The notes beneath the pieces are model-generated. The model was not told the DNA's origin, searched no databases, and saw only the letters and a program-made list of their open reading frames with translations. A stretch of 64,000 bases of DNA, taken from assembly GCF_000620045.1 (NCBI RefSeq), contig NZ_JHVH01000019.1, forward strand, positions 1 through 64,000, given 5' to 3'. Shown one piece after another: positions 53,248 through 63,089 of this stretch (the first letter of the stretch is position 1; every line of letters begins with the position of its first letter). Source of the stretch: Halomonas halodenitrificans DSM 735 (GTDB lineage: Bacteria > Pseudomonadota > Gammaproteobacteria > Pseudomonadales > Halomonadaceae). Position numbers and translations under genes: made by a program.

Positions 53248-54819
53248 TCACGATTTCTGGAACATGGCCAGCATCCGGCGTGTCACCAGGAAGCCACCCA
53301 CGATATTGATAGTCGCCACCAGCACCGAGATGGCCGCCATCAGCGTTACCAGCCCGCTGCCCGAACCGATCTGCAGTATTGCCCCCAGGATGATGATCCC
53401 GGAGATGGCATTGGTTACCGCCATCAGCGGCGTATGCAGCGAGTGGCTGACGCCCCAGATCACCTGGAAGCCGACGAAGCAGGCCAGCGCGAAGACGATG
53501 AAATGCTGCATGAAGGAAGCCGGCGCCACCTGACCGAGCAGCAGCATCAGCGCGCCCCCCACCCCGAGCAGGGTGACCTGACGCTTGGTCTGGGCCTTGA
53601 AGGTCGCCAGCTCGGCGGCCTTCTTCTCCTCCGGCGTCGGCTCCTTCTCCTTGGGCTTGGGCTTGGCCGCGGCAATCGCCTTGACCTTGGGCGGCGGCGG
53701 CGGGAAGGTGACCTCGCCGGCATGGGCCACCGTGGCACCACGGATGACGTCATCCTCCATATCGTGGTTGATCTGACCGTCCTTCTCGGGGGTCAGGTCG
53801 GTCAGCATATGGCGAATGTTGTTGGCGTAAAGCAGCGATGACTGGGTCGCCATGCGCGACGGAAAATCGGTGTAGCCGACCACCACCACGCCGTTGTCGC
53901 TCACCACACGTTCGTCGGCCACGGTGAGGTCACAGTTCCCCCCCTTCTCCGCGGCCAGGTCGATAACCACCGAGCCCGGCTTCATGGCCTGGACCATGTC
54001 TTCCAGCCACAGCTTGGGCGCCGGCTTGCCGGGAATCAGCGCCGTGGTGATGACGATATCGATATCCGGGGCCTGTTCGCGGAAGCACTCGAGCTGCTTC
54101 TCGCGGAATTCGGGGCTGGAGGGAGCCGCATAGCCGCCCGTCTCGGAACCATCCTGGCTCTCGTCGAAATCGAGGAACAGGAACTCGGCGCCCATGGACT
54201 CGATCTGCTCGGCCACTTCGGGGCGCACATCGAAGGCGCGTACCACGGCGCCCAGGCTGGTAGCGGTACCGATGGCGGCAAGCCCCGCCACGCCGGCACC
54301 GATCACCATCACCTTGGCCGGCGGTACCTTGCCGGCGGCCGTCACCTGGCCGGTGAAGAAGCGCCCGAAGTTGTTGCCCGCCTCGATCACCGCGCGGTAG
54401 CCGGCGATGTTGGCCATGGATGACAGGGCATCCATCTTCTGGGCCCGCGAGATACGCGGCACCATGTCCATGGCCACCACGGTGGCGCCCTGGGCACGAC
54501 ACTTCTCGAGCAGCGCCTCGCTCTGGGCCGGCCAGAAGAAGCTGATCAGGGTCTGTCCCTCGCGCAGGCGCTCGGCCTCCGTTTCCTCGGGCTCGCGGAC
54601 CTTGATCACCACCTCGGCCTCGTTCCAGAGCGCATCGGCAGCTTCGACGACGGTGACGCCGGCATTGCGATACGCTTCGTCATCGAAGCCGGCGGCCACG
54701 CCGGCGCCGGTCTCGATCAGGCAGTCGTGCCCAAGCTTCTGAATGAACTTCGCGCTGTCAGGGGTCAGCGCGACGCGCGCCTCGCCCTTGGCGAGCTCCC
54801 TGGGTGCACCAATCTTCAC
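53248..54819 (-). CDS. pntA: NAD(P) transhydrogenase subunit alpha (full length)
   Basis: 523 residues. Soluble NAD(H)-binding domain I (about 1-375) has the dinucleotide motif [16 protein letters not shown] Pro/Lys/Glu-rich linker (about 380-430) leads to four membrane helices (about 430-515). This is the fused alpha form, as in E. coli, not the split PntAA/PntAB type. NADPH from this enzyme can supply PHA and biosynthetic reductions. GGGAGA precedes the ATG at 54819. A minus-strand promoter candidate, TTGTCA-17 bp-TAACCC, lies about 25-55 bp upstream. Confidence 0.96.
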   Translation of the reverse strand: MKIGAPRELAKGEARVALTPDSAKFIQKLGHDCLIETGAGVAAGFDDEAYRNAGVTVVEAADALWNEAEVVIKVREPEETEAERLREGQTLISFFWPAQSEALLEKCRAQGATVVAMDMVPRISRAQKMDALSSMANIAGYRAVIEAGNNFGRFFTGQVTAAGKVPPAKVMVIGAGVAGLAAIGTATSLGAVVRAFDVRPEVAEQIESMGAEFLFLDFDESQDGSETGGYAAPSSPEFREKQLECFREQAPDIDIVITTALIPGKPAPKLWLEDMVQAMKPGSVVIDLAAEKGGNCDLTVADERVVSDNGVVVVGYTDFPSRMATQSSLLYANNIRHMLTDLTPEKDGQINHDMEDDVIRGATVAHAGEVTFPPPPPKVKAIAAAKPKPKEKEPTPEEKKAAELATFKAQTKRQVTLLGVGGALMLLLGQVAPASFMQHFIVFALACFVGFQVIWGVSHSLHTPLMAVTNAISGIIILGAILQIGSGSGLVTLMAAISVLVATINIVGGFLVTRRMLAMFQKS

Positions 54820-55006
54820 GTTGGATCTCCCGCTTAGTTATCGAATTTGTGCATGGGTTAGTCTTTTTATTCATACCTGACAATGCCGCATTGCACAACC
54901 GCCGTTTGGACTATCGAGGGTCAGAAAATGCAGCACCGTCGAACGAAAAGCTGAAGGCGGGTAACGCTGAACGCAAACCGGTAAAAAGGCAAGTGCCAGA
55001 CATCAA

Positions 55007-55028
55007 CAGGCCGCCCGGAGGCGGCCTG
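55007..55028 (-). terminator. Hairpin terminator downstream of htpG
   Basis: Perfect 9-bp arms (55007-55015, 55020-55028) around CGGA, starting 27 bp after the htpG stop. The nearest T run is about 20 nt further on, so termination may be partly Rho-assisted. The rest of 54820-55055 holds the pntA promoter region. Confidence 0.6.
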
Positions 55029-55055
55029 AAGGTTGGTACAGAATGTATAATGGAA

Positions 55056-56963
55056 TCAAGCACTCAACAAGGAATTGAGTCGCTTGACGTAGGCGGCAGG
55101 GTCGTCGAGATGCCCCCCCTCGGCGATGATCGCCTGATCGAGCAGGATATGGGTCAGGTCGCTGAAGGCCTCGCCCTCCACGCCCTCGAGACGCGCCACC
55201 AGCGCATGCTCGGGGTTGAGCTCGAGGATCGGCTTGACCTCCGGCAGGGCCTGACCCGCGGCTTCCATGATGCGCCGCATCTGGAACCCCATTTCGTGCT
55301 CGGGAAGCACCACACAGGCCGGTGAATCGGTCAACCGGTGGGTCACCTTGACCTCCTGGACGGTCTCGCCCAGCGCCTCCTTGACCCGCTTGACCAGGCC
55401 CTCCTTGGCCTTGGCGGTTTCCTCCTGGGCCTGCTTCTCCTCCTCGTCCTCGATCTCGCCGAGGTCGAGTTCGCCCTTGGCCACGTCGACGAAGGACGTG
55501 CCGTCGTACTCATGGAGATGGCTCATCAGCCACTCGTCGATGCGGTCGTGAAGCAGCAGGACCTCGACGCCCTTCTTGCGGAAGATCTCCAGATGCGGGC
55601 TGGACTTCGCCGCGTTGAAGCCGTCGGCGACGATATAGTAGATCTTCTGCTGCCCCTCCTGCATGCGACCCACATAGTCGGCGAGGGACTGGTCCTGGGT
55701 GGTGCTGTCGGTATGGGTGGTGGAGAAGCGCAGCAGGCCGGCGATCTTCTCGCGGTTGCCGTGGTCTTCCGCCGGTCCTTCCTTGAGCACGCTGCCGAAG
55801 GTATTCCAGAAGGTCTGATAGGCCTCGGGATCCTTGGCCAGCTTCTTGAGCATGTCCAGGGAACGCTTGGTCAGGGCACTCTTGATCTTCTCGACCTGGG
55901 GATCCTGCTGCAGCAGCTCGCGGGACACGTTGAGAGACAGGTCGCGGGTATCGAGCACACCCTTGATAAAGCGCAGGTAGAGCGGCAGGAACTGCTCGGC
56001 GTCGTCCATGATGAAGACGCGCTGAACGTAGAGCTTCACGCCCCGGGCGCCGTCGCGCTCGTAGAGATCGAAGGGCGCGCGCCCCGGCACATAGAGCAGG
56101 CTGGTATATTCGAGCTTGCCCTCGACCTTGTTGTGGCTCCAGGTCAACGGGTCGCTGAAGTCGTGGGAGACGTGCTTGTAGAACGCCTTGTACTCGTCAT
56201 CGGTGAGCTCGCTCTTGGGCCGCACCCACAGGGCGGTAGCCTCGTTGACGGTCTCCCAGGTAACGGTCTCGCTGCCCTCGATCTCGTTGTCTTCCTCATC
56301 GCGGGCCTTCTCGACCCGAGGCATGCGTACCGGCACCTCGATATGATCGGAGTACTTGCGCACCAGGCTTTGCAGGCGGAAGTCGTCAGCAAACTCCTTG
56401 GCATCTTCCTTGAGGTGCAGCACGATCTCGGTGCCATGGACCTCACGCTCGACGTCGGACACCGTGAACTCGCCCTCGCCCCTGGAGCGCCACTCGACGC
56501 CGTCATCCTGCCCGGTGCCCGCCTTACGGGTTCGCACGGTGATGTCGTCGGCGACGATAAAGCCGGAATAGAAGCCGACGCCGAACTGGCCGATCAGGCG
56601 GGCATCCTTCTGCTGTTCGCCGGAAAGCTGCTGGAGAAACTCGGCGGTGCCGCTGCGGGCGATGGTGCCGAGGTTCTCGATTACCTCATCACGACTCATG
56701 CCGATGCCGTTATCACGCACCGTCACGGTACCCGCCTCGAGATCATGCTCGATCTCGATGCGCAGCTCGCTGTCACCCTCGTAGAGCGTGTCATTGTCCA
56801 GGGCCGCATAGCGCAGCTTGTCGCAGGCGTCGGCGGCGTTGGAAATCAGCTCGCGCAGGAAGATCTCCCGGTTGGAATACAGGGAGTTGATCATCAGGTG
56901 AAGCAGCTGTTTCACCTCGGTCTGGAAGCCAAGGGTCTCTTCATGTTGCGTGGCAGTAGTCAT
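55056..56963 (-). CDS. htpG: Chaperone protein HtpG (Hsp90)
   Basis: 635 residues (E. coli 624). The GHKL ATP site shows [16 protein letters not shown] (essential Glu and Asn), DNGIGMS and [11 protein letters not shown]; middle and C-terminal dimerisation domains follow. The Asp/Glu-rich insert near residue 510 is common in gammaproteobacteria. The ATG at 56963 has a GGAGGGG site. A consensus sigma-32 promoter lies 66-93 bp upstream, so it should be heat-inducible. Confidence 0.97.
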   Translation of the reverse strand: MTTATQHEETLGFQTEVKQLLHLMINSLYSNREIFLRELISNAADACDKLRYAALDNDTLYEGDSELRIEIEHDLEAGTVTVRDNGIGMSRDEVIENLGTIARSGTAEFLQQLSGEQQKDARLIGQFGVGFYSGFIVADDITVRTRKAGTGQDDGVEWRSRGEGEFTVSDVEREVHGTEIVLHLKEDAKEFADDFRLQSLVRKYSDHIEVPVRMPRVEKARDEEDNEIEGSETVTWETVNEATALWVRPKSELTDDEYKAFYKHVSHDFSDPLTWSHNKVEGKLEYTSLLYVPGRAPFDLYERDGARGVKLYVQRVFIMDDAEQFLPLYLRFIKGVLDTRDLSLNVSRELLQQDPQVEKIKSALTKRSLDMLKKLAKDPEAYQTFWNTFGSVLKEGPAEDHGNREKIAGLLRFSTTHTDSTTQDQSLADYVGRMQEGQQKIYYIVADGFNAAKSSPHLEIFRKKGVEVLLLHDRIDEWLMSHLHEYDGTSFVDVAKGELDLGEIEDEEEKQAQEETAKAKEGLVKRVKEALGETVQEVKVTHRLTDSPACVVLPEHEMGFQMRRIMEAAGQALPEVKPILELNPEHALVARLEGVEGEAFSDLTHILLDQAIIAEGGHLDDPAAYVKRLNSLLSA

Positions 56964-57028
56964 GTGGCGTGAACCCCTCCTTTCGACATGACAACGGTGG
57001 TGAACCATCGATTCGGAACTGGCAGTCG

Positions 57029-57056
57029 ATATGGGGTCGCAGTGCGGCTTTTCAAG
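57029..57056 (-). promoter_or_regulatory. Sigma-32 (RpoH) promoter of htpG
   Basis: On the minus strand there is a CTTGAAA (57050-57056), a 13-bp spacer and a CCCCATAT (57029-57036). Both boxes match the E. coli heat-shock consensus (CTTGAAA, CCCCATnT), with canonical spacing. The predicted start near 57022 gives a leader of about 60 nt. Confidence 0.88.
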
Positions 57057-57068
57057 CCCCGGGGTGAC

Positions 57069-57545
57069 TCAGGCCGGATCGCTGCCGGGATCACCCAGCA
57101 CGAAATGCAGCCTGGCGGTAGCCACCGGCGCGGTTTCCTCCTTCTGCCAGGCACTGACCGTGACGTTGGCCAGGCGCCGCCCCTCGCGCAGCAGCGAACA
57201 GCGAGCATGGGTCGGCACCAGGCGGGCGGTGCGCAGATAGTCGACGGAGACATCGACAACCTTCGGCAGTCGCGGCTCGCGGGTGGCGAGCATCAGCTCA
57301 AGCGTCGCCGCCGTCTCCATGAAGGCCGCCACCACCCCGCCATGCAGCGCCGGCAACATGATATTGCCCACATTGCCCGGGCGAGGATCGAGGCGAAACA
57401 ACAGGCCTTCGCCCTCGGGGTCCGAAAGCGCCGAGACGCCAATGCGTCGGGCGTAGGGCATCAACTCCAGCCACGCCGACAGATCGACACCGTTACGAGG
57501 TCCCGACAGCCCCTCCACTCCACGAATGCCTTCAGGCATGGTCAT
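57069..57545 (-). CDS. PaaI-type hotdog thioesterase
   Basis: 158 residues, single hotdog domain with HGGVVAAFMETAATLEL (conserved HGG and a Glu on the central helix). This fits the PaaI/DUF4442 acyl-CoA thioesterases. It starts 14 bp inside the preceding thioesterase gene (ATG at 57545, or the ATG at 57539). The stop lies 12 bp upstream of the htpG promoter. The substrate is unknown. Confidence 0.82.
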   Translation of the reverse strand: MTMPEGIRGVEGLSGPRNGVDLSAWLELMPYARRIGVSALSDPEGEGLLFRLDPRPGNVGNIMLPALHGGVVAAFMETAATLELMLATREPRLPKVVDVSVDYLRTARLVPTHARCSLLREGRRLANVTVSAWQKEETAPVATARLHFVLGDPGSDPA

Positions 57546-58026
57546 CCTCCTCGGCGAATAGCGCCTCGGCAAATTCCGGTGGGGTATTATGCGCTCCGAG
57601 CCGCACAAAACTGCCGACGGCGCGGGCCACATCGCCTTCGGCCGACTGCCAGGCTCGTCCCTCGGTGAACACCACCGAGGCGGTGACACGCACGGCGCGC
57701 GCCTCCACCAGCAGGTCCTGACCGGCCACCGCCGGGCGGAAGTGATCAACGCGCAGGTCCAGGGTCGGGCAGATTTCCGGCGCCGGTAGCGCCGGCAGGA
57801 CCGCCGAACCGCAGGCGGTGTCCAGCAACATGGTCAAGACTCCGCCGTGGACCAGTCCTCGCTCGCTGTCACCCAGCAGATCATCGTGCCAGGGCAGGCG
57901 CAGGCGGGCGAGTCGCGGCGAGGCCTCGAGCACCTCCAGCCCCAACTCACGCGTATGGGGTATCACGTTGACGAAACGCATCAGGGCTCGCCGCCAGATG
58001 GCGGCGGAATGAGAATCGGCGTGCAT
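57532..58026 (-). CDS. PaaI-type hotdog thioesterase
   Basis: 164 residues with HGGVLTMLLDTACGSAV, the PaaI signature (HGG, then an Asp on the helix), and TLDLRVDHFRPA. It overlaps the next thioesterase gene by 14 bp. The two share the fold but differ clearly in sequence, so they could form a heteromeric enzyme or act on different acyl-CoAs. Confidence 0.85.
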   Translation of the reverse strand: MHADSHSAAIWRRALMRFVNVIPHTRELGLEVLEASPRLARLRLPWHDDLLGDSERGLVHGGVLTMLLDTACGSAVLPALPAPEICPTLDLRVDHFRPAVAGQDLLVEARAVRVTASVVFTEGRAWQSAEGDVARAVGSFVRLGAHNTPPEFAEALFAEEDDHA

Positions 58027-58079
58027 GGAGCGCCTCGCTAGGGATGTTGTTGTGAATATCCGATAATCAAACGACCGTA

Positions 58080-58424
58080 TCAGAAATCACCGGCATGATC
58101 CTTGTCGGCGTCAACGCTCGCTTCCCGCCAGGCGCGATAGGGCCCCAGGGCAGTATCCACCCGGGTCAGCAGCCAGCCGACGATGACCGCGTCATCCAGC
58201 ACGCCCACCAGCACCAGGAAATCCGGAATCAAATCCAGGGGCGAGACCAGATAGGCCAGCGCGGCGAGCATCCACAGGATGGCCGTCCAGGGCACCGGGC
58301 GAAAGCGGCCACGCAACACATCCCCCAACATCGGCACAAATAGCCTCAGGGCCCGGGTGATCTGGCCGATCACCCTGGAGCGCCCGCGTAGTCGCGTCTT
58401 CAGCTTGTCGCCCTTGCCTGCCAT
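58080..58424 (-). CDS. YkvA/DUF1232 membrane protein
   Basis: 114 residues. A basic N-terminus (KGDKLKTRLRGRSR) is followed by the DUF1232 core AALAYLVSPLDLIPDFLVLVGVLDDAVIV (described in pieces: SPLDLIPD then DDA). One or two membrane helices are predicted. Function unknown. The ATG at 58424 has an AGGAGGG site 6 nt upstream. Confidence 0.85.
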   Translation of the reverse strand: MAGKGDKLKTRLRGRSRVIGQITRALRLFVPMLGDVLRGRFRPVPWTAILWMLAALAYLVSPLDLIPDFLVLVGVLDDAVIVGWLLTRVDTALGPYRAWREASVDADKDHAGDF

Positions 58425-58599
58425 GAGCACCCTCCTTGCCGATCTCAACGAACAGAATGTCACGATAAGCGATTAATGGGCACGACAACAGCATGGACGC
58501 TGCTGACATGAACAGGCGACACTATCCCGACACTATCCCGACACCACCCCATCGGCGACGATGGTCGTTTTACTCGAGAACCGACGCTGGAGGGTTCCT

Positions 58600-60576
58600 A
58601 TGTCGCTGCGTTTCCCTGTGCCCTGGCGTGCTCTCGCCACTGCCACCCTGTGCTGCCTGCCCCTCCTTGGCCAGGCCGATGATCGCAGCATGCGCGACGC
58701 CTTGCATGCCGCCCGAGCCGGCGACTGGCACAAGATCGATGAAGCCGCCATCGCCGGGCACGAGCTGGCCGGCTACGTGGCCTATCATCGCCTGCGCAAC
58801 CGCCTGCCGGATGCCGAGCCTCGGAGAGTCCTGAGCTTTATCGAGCGCCATGCCGACTCTCCCCTCGCCGGCTGGATGCGTGGCCAGGCCATCGATCGTT
58901 ACGGAGATGCCGGGCGCCATGCCGACCTGCTGGAGATCGCCGACGGGGAACCCGAGGACACCGCACGACGCTGTCATTACTACACCGCCCTGCTCGACCG
59001 CGACCCCGCCACGGCCGCCGAGGGAGGCCGCCGGCTGTGGCGGGTCGGCCACTCCCAGCCCGAGGCCTGCGACAGCCTCTTCAACACCCTGCGCGCCCGC
59101 GGCGCGATCGACGAACAGCGGGTCTGGGAGCGCCAGATGCTCGCCTGGCAGGCCGGCGAAAGCGGCCTGGTAGCGTACCTCGGTCGCCTGCTCGGCAGCC
59201 GCTGGCAGGACCCTCTCGATGCCCAGGCTCGTGTTCAGCGGGACTTTTCCGCGGTGACCGCGGCACCCGCTTGCATGGGTCCCGAGTGCCGCGGCAGCGG
59301 TCCCTTCTTCGCCGCCGCCCTGCACGGCTACGTGCGCGCCGACACGCGAGAAGCGCTGGCAGCCTGGCGCCGGCTCGCCCCCCGACTCTCCCTCGACGCC
59401 GAATATCGCCGAGCGATCGAAGGCGATCTGATTTTCTACTCACTGGTACGCGACGTCGATGCCAACCGCGCCTGGGTCGACGCCGTCCTCCCCAAGCTGG
59501 AAGAGCCGCATGCCGTCAAGCCGGCATTTTCTCGATCCGAGCTGCTCGAACTTCGGGTGCGCACGGCCCTGGCCGATCGCGACTGGCGTGGCGTACTCGA
59601 CTGGACCCAGCGCCTGCCGGACGAAAACCGTCGCGACGAGCGCTGGCAGTATTGGCAGGCCCGGGCCCTGGAACGGCTCGGCGACAAGAGCGCCGCCGAG
59701 CGCGCCTATGCCGCCGCCGCCGGCGAGCGTAGCTTCTACGGCTTCGCCGCCGCCGACCGACTCGGCCGCGACTACTCGCTCAATATGGAGCGCAACCCGG
59801 TCGACTCCGCCGACCGGGAGCGGGTCTCACGCTGGCCGGCGGTAAGGCGCACCGAAGCCCTGTTGCGCATCAATGAACCGGGACTGGCCGCCAGCGAATG
59901 GTACATGGCGGTGCGCCGGGCAAGCCCACACGACGCCCGCGCCCTGGGGGATTACGCCCACCAGCGCGGCTGGAACGCCAGGCTGGTACAGACCACCATC
60001 GTCGGTCAGCTCTGGGACGCCCTCGAATGGCGCTTTCCCGAGGCCTATCGTGACGACTTCCTGGAGTGGGGTCGCCGGACCGGTGTGGACCCCTATCTGC
60101 TGATGGGTATCGCTCGACGCGAGAGCGCCTACAACCCCGAGGCCCTGTCACCGGCCGGTGCCCGTGGGCTGATGCAATTGATGCCCGCCACCGCGACCCA
60201 GTTGGCGCGCCAGCTGGGCATCCCCGACCCGGGGGCCTACGGGATCCTCGATCCACAGACCAACATTCGCCTGGGCAGTACCTATATTCGCGACATGCTG
60301 GAACGCTATCGGGGCAACCGCCTGGCCGCGACCGCGGCCTACAACGCCGGCCCCGGCCGTGTGGACCGCTGGCTGCGAGGCAGCGCCACCGTCCCCTTCG
60401 ACCTCTTCGTCGAAAGCATTCCCTTTCGCGAGACGCGCCACTACGTGCAGGCCGTACTGACCTATCGCGCCATCTTTGAAAGCCTGGCCAACGGCGGCAA
60501 CAGCGAAGGCGTCTCGATGCTGACCCAGGCGGAGAAGACGGCCCGCTACGATAGCTCACTGCTGGCACGGCAATAG
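58600..60576 (+). CDS. slt: Soluble lytic murein transglycosylase (Slt70 type)
   Basis: 658 residues. A signal peptide ends near QADD (about residue 27), then a long alpha-helical superhelix (U/L domains, about 30-480). The C-terminal lysozyme-like domain has catalytic Glu508 in RRESAYNPEALS, followed by GARGLMQLMPATA and YNAGPGRV. It cleaves peptidoglycan to 1,6-anhydromuropeptides in the periplasm. GGAGGG precedes the ATG at 58600. Upstream, CACTATCCCGA is repeated twice at about 58510-58531. Confidence 0.95.
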   Translation: MSLRFPVPWRALATATLCCLPLLGQADDRSMRDALHAARAGDWHKIDEAAIAGHELAGYVAYHRLRNRLPDAEPRRVLSFIERHADSPLAGWMRGQAIDRYGDAGRHADLLEIADGEPEDTARRCHYYTALLDRDPATAAEGGRRLWRVGHSQPEACDSLFNTLRARGAIDEQRVWERQMLAWQAGESGLVAYLGRLLGSRWQDPLDAQARVQRDFSAVTAAPACMGPECRGSGPFFAAALHGYVRADTREALAAWRRLAPRLSLDAEYRRAIEGDLIFYSLVRDVDANRAWVDAVLPKLEEPHAVKPAFSRSELLELRVRTALADRDWRGVLDWTQRLPDENRRDERWQYWQARALERLGDKSAAERAYAAAAGERSFYGFAAADRLGRDYSLNMERNPVDSADRERVSRWPAVRRTEALLRINEPGLAASEWYMAVRRASPHDARALGDYAHQRGWNARLVQTTIVGQLWDALEWRFPEAYRDDFLEWGRRTGVDPYLLMGIARRESAYNPEALSPAGARGLMQLMPATATQLARQLGIPDPGAYGILDPQTNIRLGSTYIRDMLERYRGNRLAATAAYNAGPGRVDRWLRGSATVPFDLFVESIPFRETRHYVQAVLTYRAIFESLANGGNSEGVSMLTQAEKTARYDSSLLARQ

Positions 60577-60588
60577 CCGTAAGCCGGG

Positions 60589-61233
60589 CTAGGGCTGGCG
60601 CTCCAGCGCCAGCCGGATGCCGAAGACGATCAGCACCATGCCGGTCAGCCCGTTGAGCCCACGTGCGAAGGCGGGGCTGGCCAGCAGCCGCCCTGCCCCA
60701 CCCACCATGGACGCCACCCCGATCTGCCAGAGGTTGGCAATCACGAAGTGCACGCCGGCCAGAAACAGCGACTTGACCAGGGCCGGGTCACCCGGCGCGA
60801 TAAACTGCGGCAGAAAGGCCATGTAGAAGACGACGGTCTTGGGGTTGAGCACATTGGAGAGCAGTCCCTCGCGCAGAGGCCTCCAGACAGACACACCACG
60901 GCGCGCGCCGTTCACCCCCGCCACCGGCAGCCCCTGGCCGCGCCGCGCGGCCAGGAGGGCCTGTAGCCCCAGCCAGATCAGATAGACGGCCCCGGCCAGC
61001 TTGAGCACACCAAAGGCCCAGGCCGACTGCAGCAGGATCAGTGAGATGCCCAGGGCCGAGACGGCGGCGTGCACGAAGAGCCCGCAACAGATCGCCAGGC
61101 TCGTGAGTGCCCCGTCACGCACCCCGCCACGGGAGGTATTCCGGATCACCAGCAGGGTGTCCACGCCCGGAGTGATCGAAAGCAGCGTGATGGCCACCAG
61201 AAATGACCAGAACTGGGCATCGACCAGCATCAT
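60589..61233 (-). CDS. LysE-family amino-acid exporter (RhtB-like)
   Basis: 214 residues with six hydrophobic helices. The N-terminal TPGVDTLLVIRNTSRGGVRDG matches the LysE/RhtB signature, and LNPKTVVFYMAFLPQF is the family's second motif. It exports amino acids or homoserine-like compounds; the substrate is not assigned. It lies 8 bp after the TM2 gene. Its 3' end contains a 10-bp-arm hairpin (60593-60614) that faces slt. Confidence 0.9.
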   Translation of the reverse strand: MMLVDAQFWSFLVAITLLSITPGVDTLLVIRNTSRGGVRDGALTSLAICCGLFVHAAVSALGISLILLQSAWAFGVLKLAGAVYLIWLGLQALLAARRGQGLPVAGVNGARRGVSVWRPLREGLLSNVLNPKTVVFYMAFLPQFIAPGDPALVKSLFLAGVHFVIANLWQIGVASMVGGAGRLLASPAFARGLNGLTGMVLIVFGIRLALERQP

Positions 61234-61241
61234 CCCTGGTC

Positions 61242-61658
61242 CTATGCCGCGCGCTGCGAGTGACGCATCGAGATCTGGTCGTTAAGCGTCCAGAAGTCGT
61301 AGAGCACGCCCAGCCCGAACACCCCGAAGGTCAACAGGTAGAGGATGCCGGTCAACCACTTGCCCTGATAGAACCGATGCAACCCGAAGATACCCAGAAA
61401 TGTCAGCAGCAACCAGGCCAGTGAATAGTTGATGGGGCCCGGGCGAAAGCGCAGGTCGGCCTGGCGGTCCATGGCGGGGATAAGGAACAGATCGATCAAC
61501 CAGCCGATACCCAGCAACCCCAGGGTAAAGAACCAGATGGTTCCGGTCACCGGCTTGCCGTAGTAGAAGCGGTGGGCGCCCAGGAAGCCGAACAGCCAGA
61601 GCAGGTAACCAAGCAACATGCTGTGAGTATCGCGGGAAGGAAGGGAAGTGGCAGTCAT
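61242..61658 (-). CDS. TM2-domain membrane protein (two TM2 repeats)
   Basis: 138 residues with two TM2 repeats: [21 protein letters not shown] (given here only to its 20th residue pattern: Gly-Ala-His-Arg-Phe-Tyr) near 15-36 and [13 protein letters not shown] near 93-105. Each has a helix pair and a DLFLIP or DFWTL segment. The function of bacterial TM2 proteins is unknown. It is probably co-transcribed with the LysE exporter. Confidence 0.85.
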   Translation of the reverse strand: MTATSLPSRDTHSMLLGYLLWLFGFLGAHRFYYGKPVTGTIWFFTLGLLGIGWLIDLFLIPAMDRQADLRFRPGPINYSLAWLLLTFLGIFGLHRFYQGKWLTGILYLLTFGVFGLGVLYDFWTLNDQISMRHSQRAA

Positions 61659-61915
61659 GGGGATCTCGAGTGAAGTAGGGGTGGTGGCAACGAGCGCGCT
61701 GGACGCCCTCGAGCTTTCCAACTAGAGTGACCCTGCGGGCTCGGCATAGTTTCCCTGCGCCACCCAATGGGCGCAAGCCTGGCCGAGGAACCGCCAACGA
61801 TGCGCTGGCAGGCGGCCGGGGTCACACAGGCCTCTCCTCCCTGTCGGGCACCGCGGCAAGAGTGCACCGAGCATTCGAGCCGGAAACACTATCCGTAAGT
61901 TAAGGAAATCGATAA
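61659..61915. other. Region upstream of the cold-shock gene
   Basis: 257 bp without an ORF. Cold-shock genes often have long structured leaders, and a G/C-rich potential stem-loop area lies at about 61760-61860. I could not assign a promoter or a cold-box motif with confidence. Confidence 0.4.
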
Positions 61916-62122
61916 ATGGCAACTGGCACTGTCAAGTGGTTCAACGACACCAAGGGCTACGGCTTCATCTCCCCTGACGACGGCGGCGATGACCTGTTCG
62001 CGCACTTCTCCGAGATTCAGGCTGAAGGCTTCAAGTCCCTGCAGGATGGCCAGAAGGTCACCTTCGAGGTCACCCAGGGCAAGAAGGGCCTTCAGGCCTC
62101 CAACATCCGCGCCGAAGACTGA
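61916..62122 (+). CDS. CspA-family cold-shock protein
   Basis: 68 residues, single OB fold with RNP1 KGYGFIS (13-19) and RNP2 DLFAHF (about 27-32). It binds single-stranded RNA as an RNA chaperone. AAGGA lies 8-12 nt before the ATG. Monocistronic, with a terminator 40 bp downstream. The sequence cannot tell whether it is cold-induced or constitutive. Confidence 0.95.
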   Translation: MATGTVKWFNDTKGYGFISPDDGGDDLFAHFSEIQAEGFKSLQDGQKVTFEVTQGKKGLQASNIRAED

Positions 62123-62161
62123 GCGTATACTCGACGGAACGGCAGCGCCGGACCCACGAGC

Positions 62162-62192
62162 AAGGCCCACCCCAGGGTGGGCCTTCTTGTTG
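62162..62192 (+). terminator. Terminator of the cold-shock gene
   Basis: 10-bp arms AAGGCCCACC and GGTGGGCCTT (62162-62171, 62176-62185) with a 4-nt loop are followed by CTTGTTGG. It also faces the convergent lipoprotein gene. Confidence 0.75.
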
Positions 62193-62213
62193 GTGAGGCA
62201 GACGCACCGCGCG

Positions 62214-62942
62214 CTACTCCTCGGCGGACTCTGCAGACGCGGGTGCCGAGGCCTCGCTGCCCACTGACTCCGTGTCGAGGCCCTCGAATTCGGGCACTTC
62301 CCGCTCGATATCCTCGAACTGCTGCTCCAGTTCCCGCTGCGCCTCTTCGAAGCGGCGCTCCTGCTCCTCGATAATGGCGTCGATATCCGAGTCGGTCGTT
62401 TCCTCTTCGCTCAAGGAACCACCGCCGAGGGAGGAGTCGAGGTCGACACCACTGTCGGCATCGTCGCCCTCCATGGGCTCGGGCGCCACCGTCTGCTGCT
62501 CCGCCTGCTCGAATTGCTCGTCGATACGCTGCTGAGCCTCCTGAAAGCGCCGCTCGTTCTCCTCGATGATGGCATCGACGTCCTCGCGGGTCGCCTCGCC
62601 GGGCAAGGCGGCCTCACCCTCCAAGGTGGCCTCGGGGGACTCGCCCAGGGTATCGGCGTCGGCGGACACTTCCGCGTCGACCGGGGCCGACTCGGTTGTA
62701 TCCTCGCCGGCAGGCGCGGCCTCTTCGCTTCCTGACGCTTCCACGGGCGCTTCCTCGCCCCGTTCCTCGGCGGCCTCGCCCTCCGACTCAGCCGTGGCCG
62801 GCGCCTCTGCGTCGGTGCTTTCCTCCGCCGCCTGGGGCGTCTCGGCATCGGACGCCTGCTCATCGCCGTTACCACAGCCCGCCAGGCCCAGGGCCAGCAG
62901 CATGCCCAGCAGGGTCGGCTTCCAGTGTGTGAATCTCATCAA
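62214..62942 (-). CDS. Very acidic lipoprotein with a duplicated helical motif
   Basis: 242 residues. A lipobox LAGC (Cys23) follows a short signal. The mature protein is dominated by Glu, Asp, Ala and Ser with almost no Lys. Two related helical motifs occur at about 121-149 and 186-214, each beginning DxDAIIEExERRFxEAQ, with a 65-residue offset. They are separated by acidic low-complexity sequence. I know no family for it. An outer-membrane or inner-leaflet periplasmic protein suited to high salt is inferred. It is divergent from the antiporter gene. Confidence 0.75.
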   Translation of the reverse strand: MMRFTHWKPTLLGMLLALGLAGCGNGDEQASDAETPQAAEESTDAEAPATAESEGEAAEERGEEAPVEASGSEEAAPAGEDTTESAPVDAEVSADADTLGESPEATLEGEAALPGEATREDVDAIIEENERRFQEAQQRIDEQFEQAEQQTVAPEPMEGDDADSGVDLDSSLGGGSLSEEETTDSDIDAIIEEQERRFEEAQRELEQQFEDIEREVPEFEGLDTESVGSEASAPASAESAEE

Positions 62943-63089
62943 GCGTCTCCGTCACGAAAAAGCCATATTGCAGCAGAGCGGCCCACTCCTCGCAAGGCGA
63001 TCCAGGCCTCACACCAGGAAAGCATGCCATTACTCGACCGTCTTCCGTAGACTACCGCCCTGGCGTGATTTAACGAACACGGAGCGAGC

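Noticed and set aside
60593-60614. Hairpin after slt as a terminator
   Set aside because: It has no T run on either strand and lies in the 3' coding end of the LysE gene, so it is noted but not listed as a terminator.
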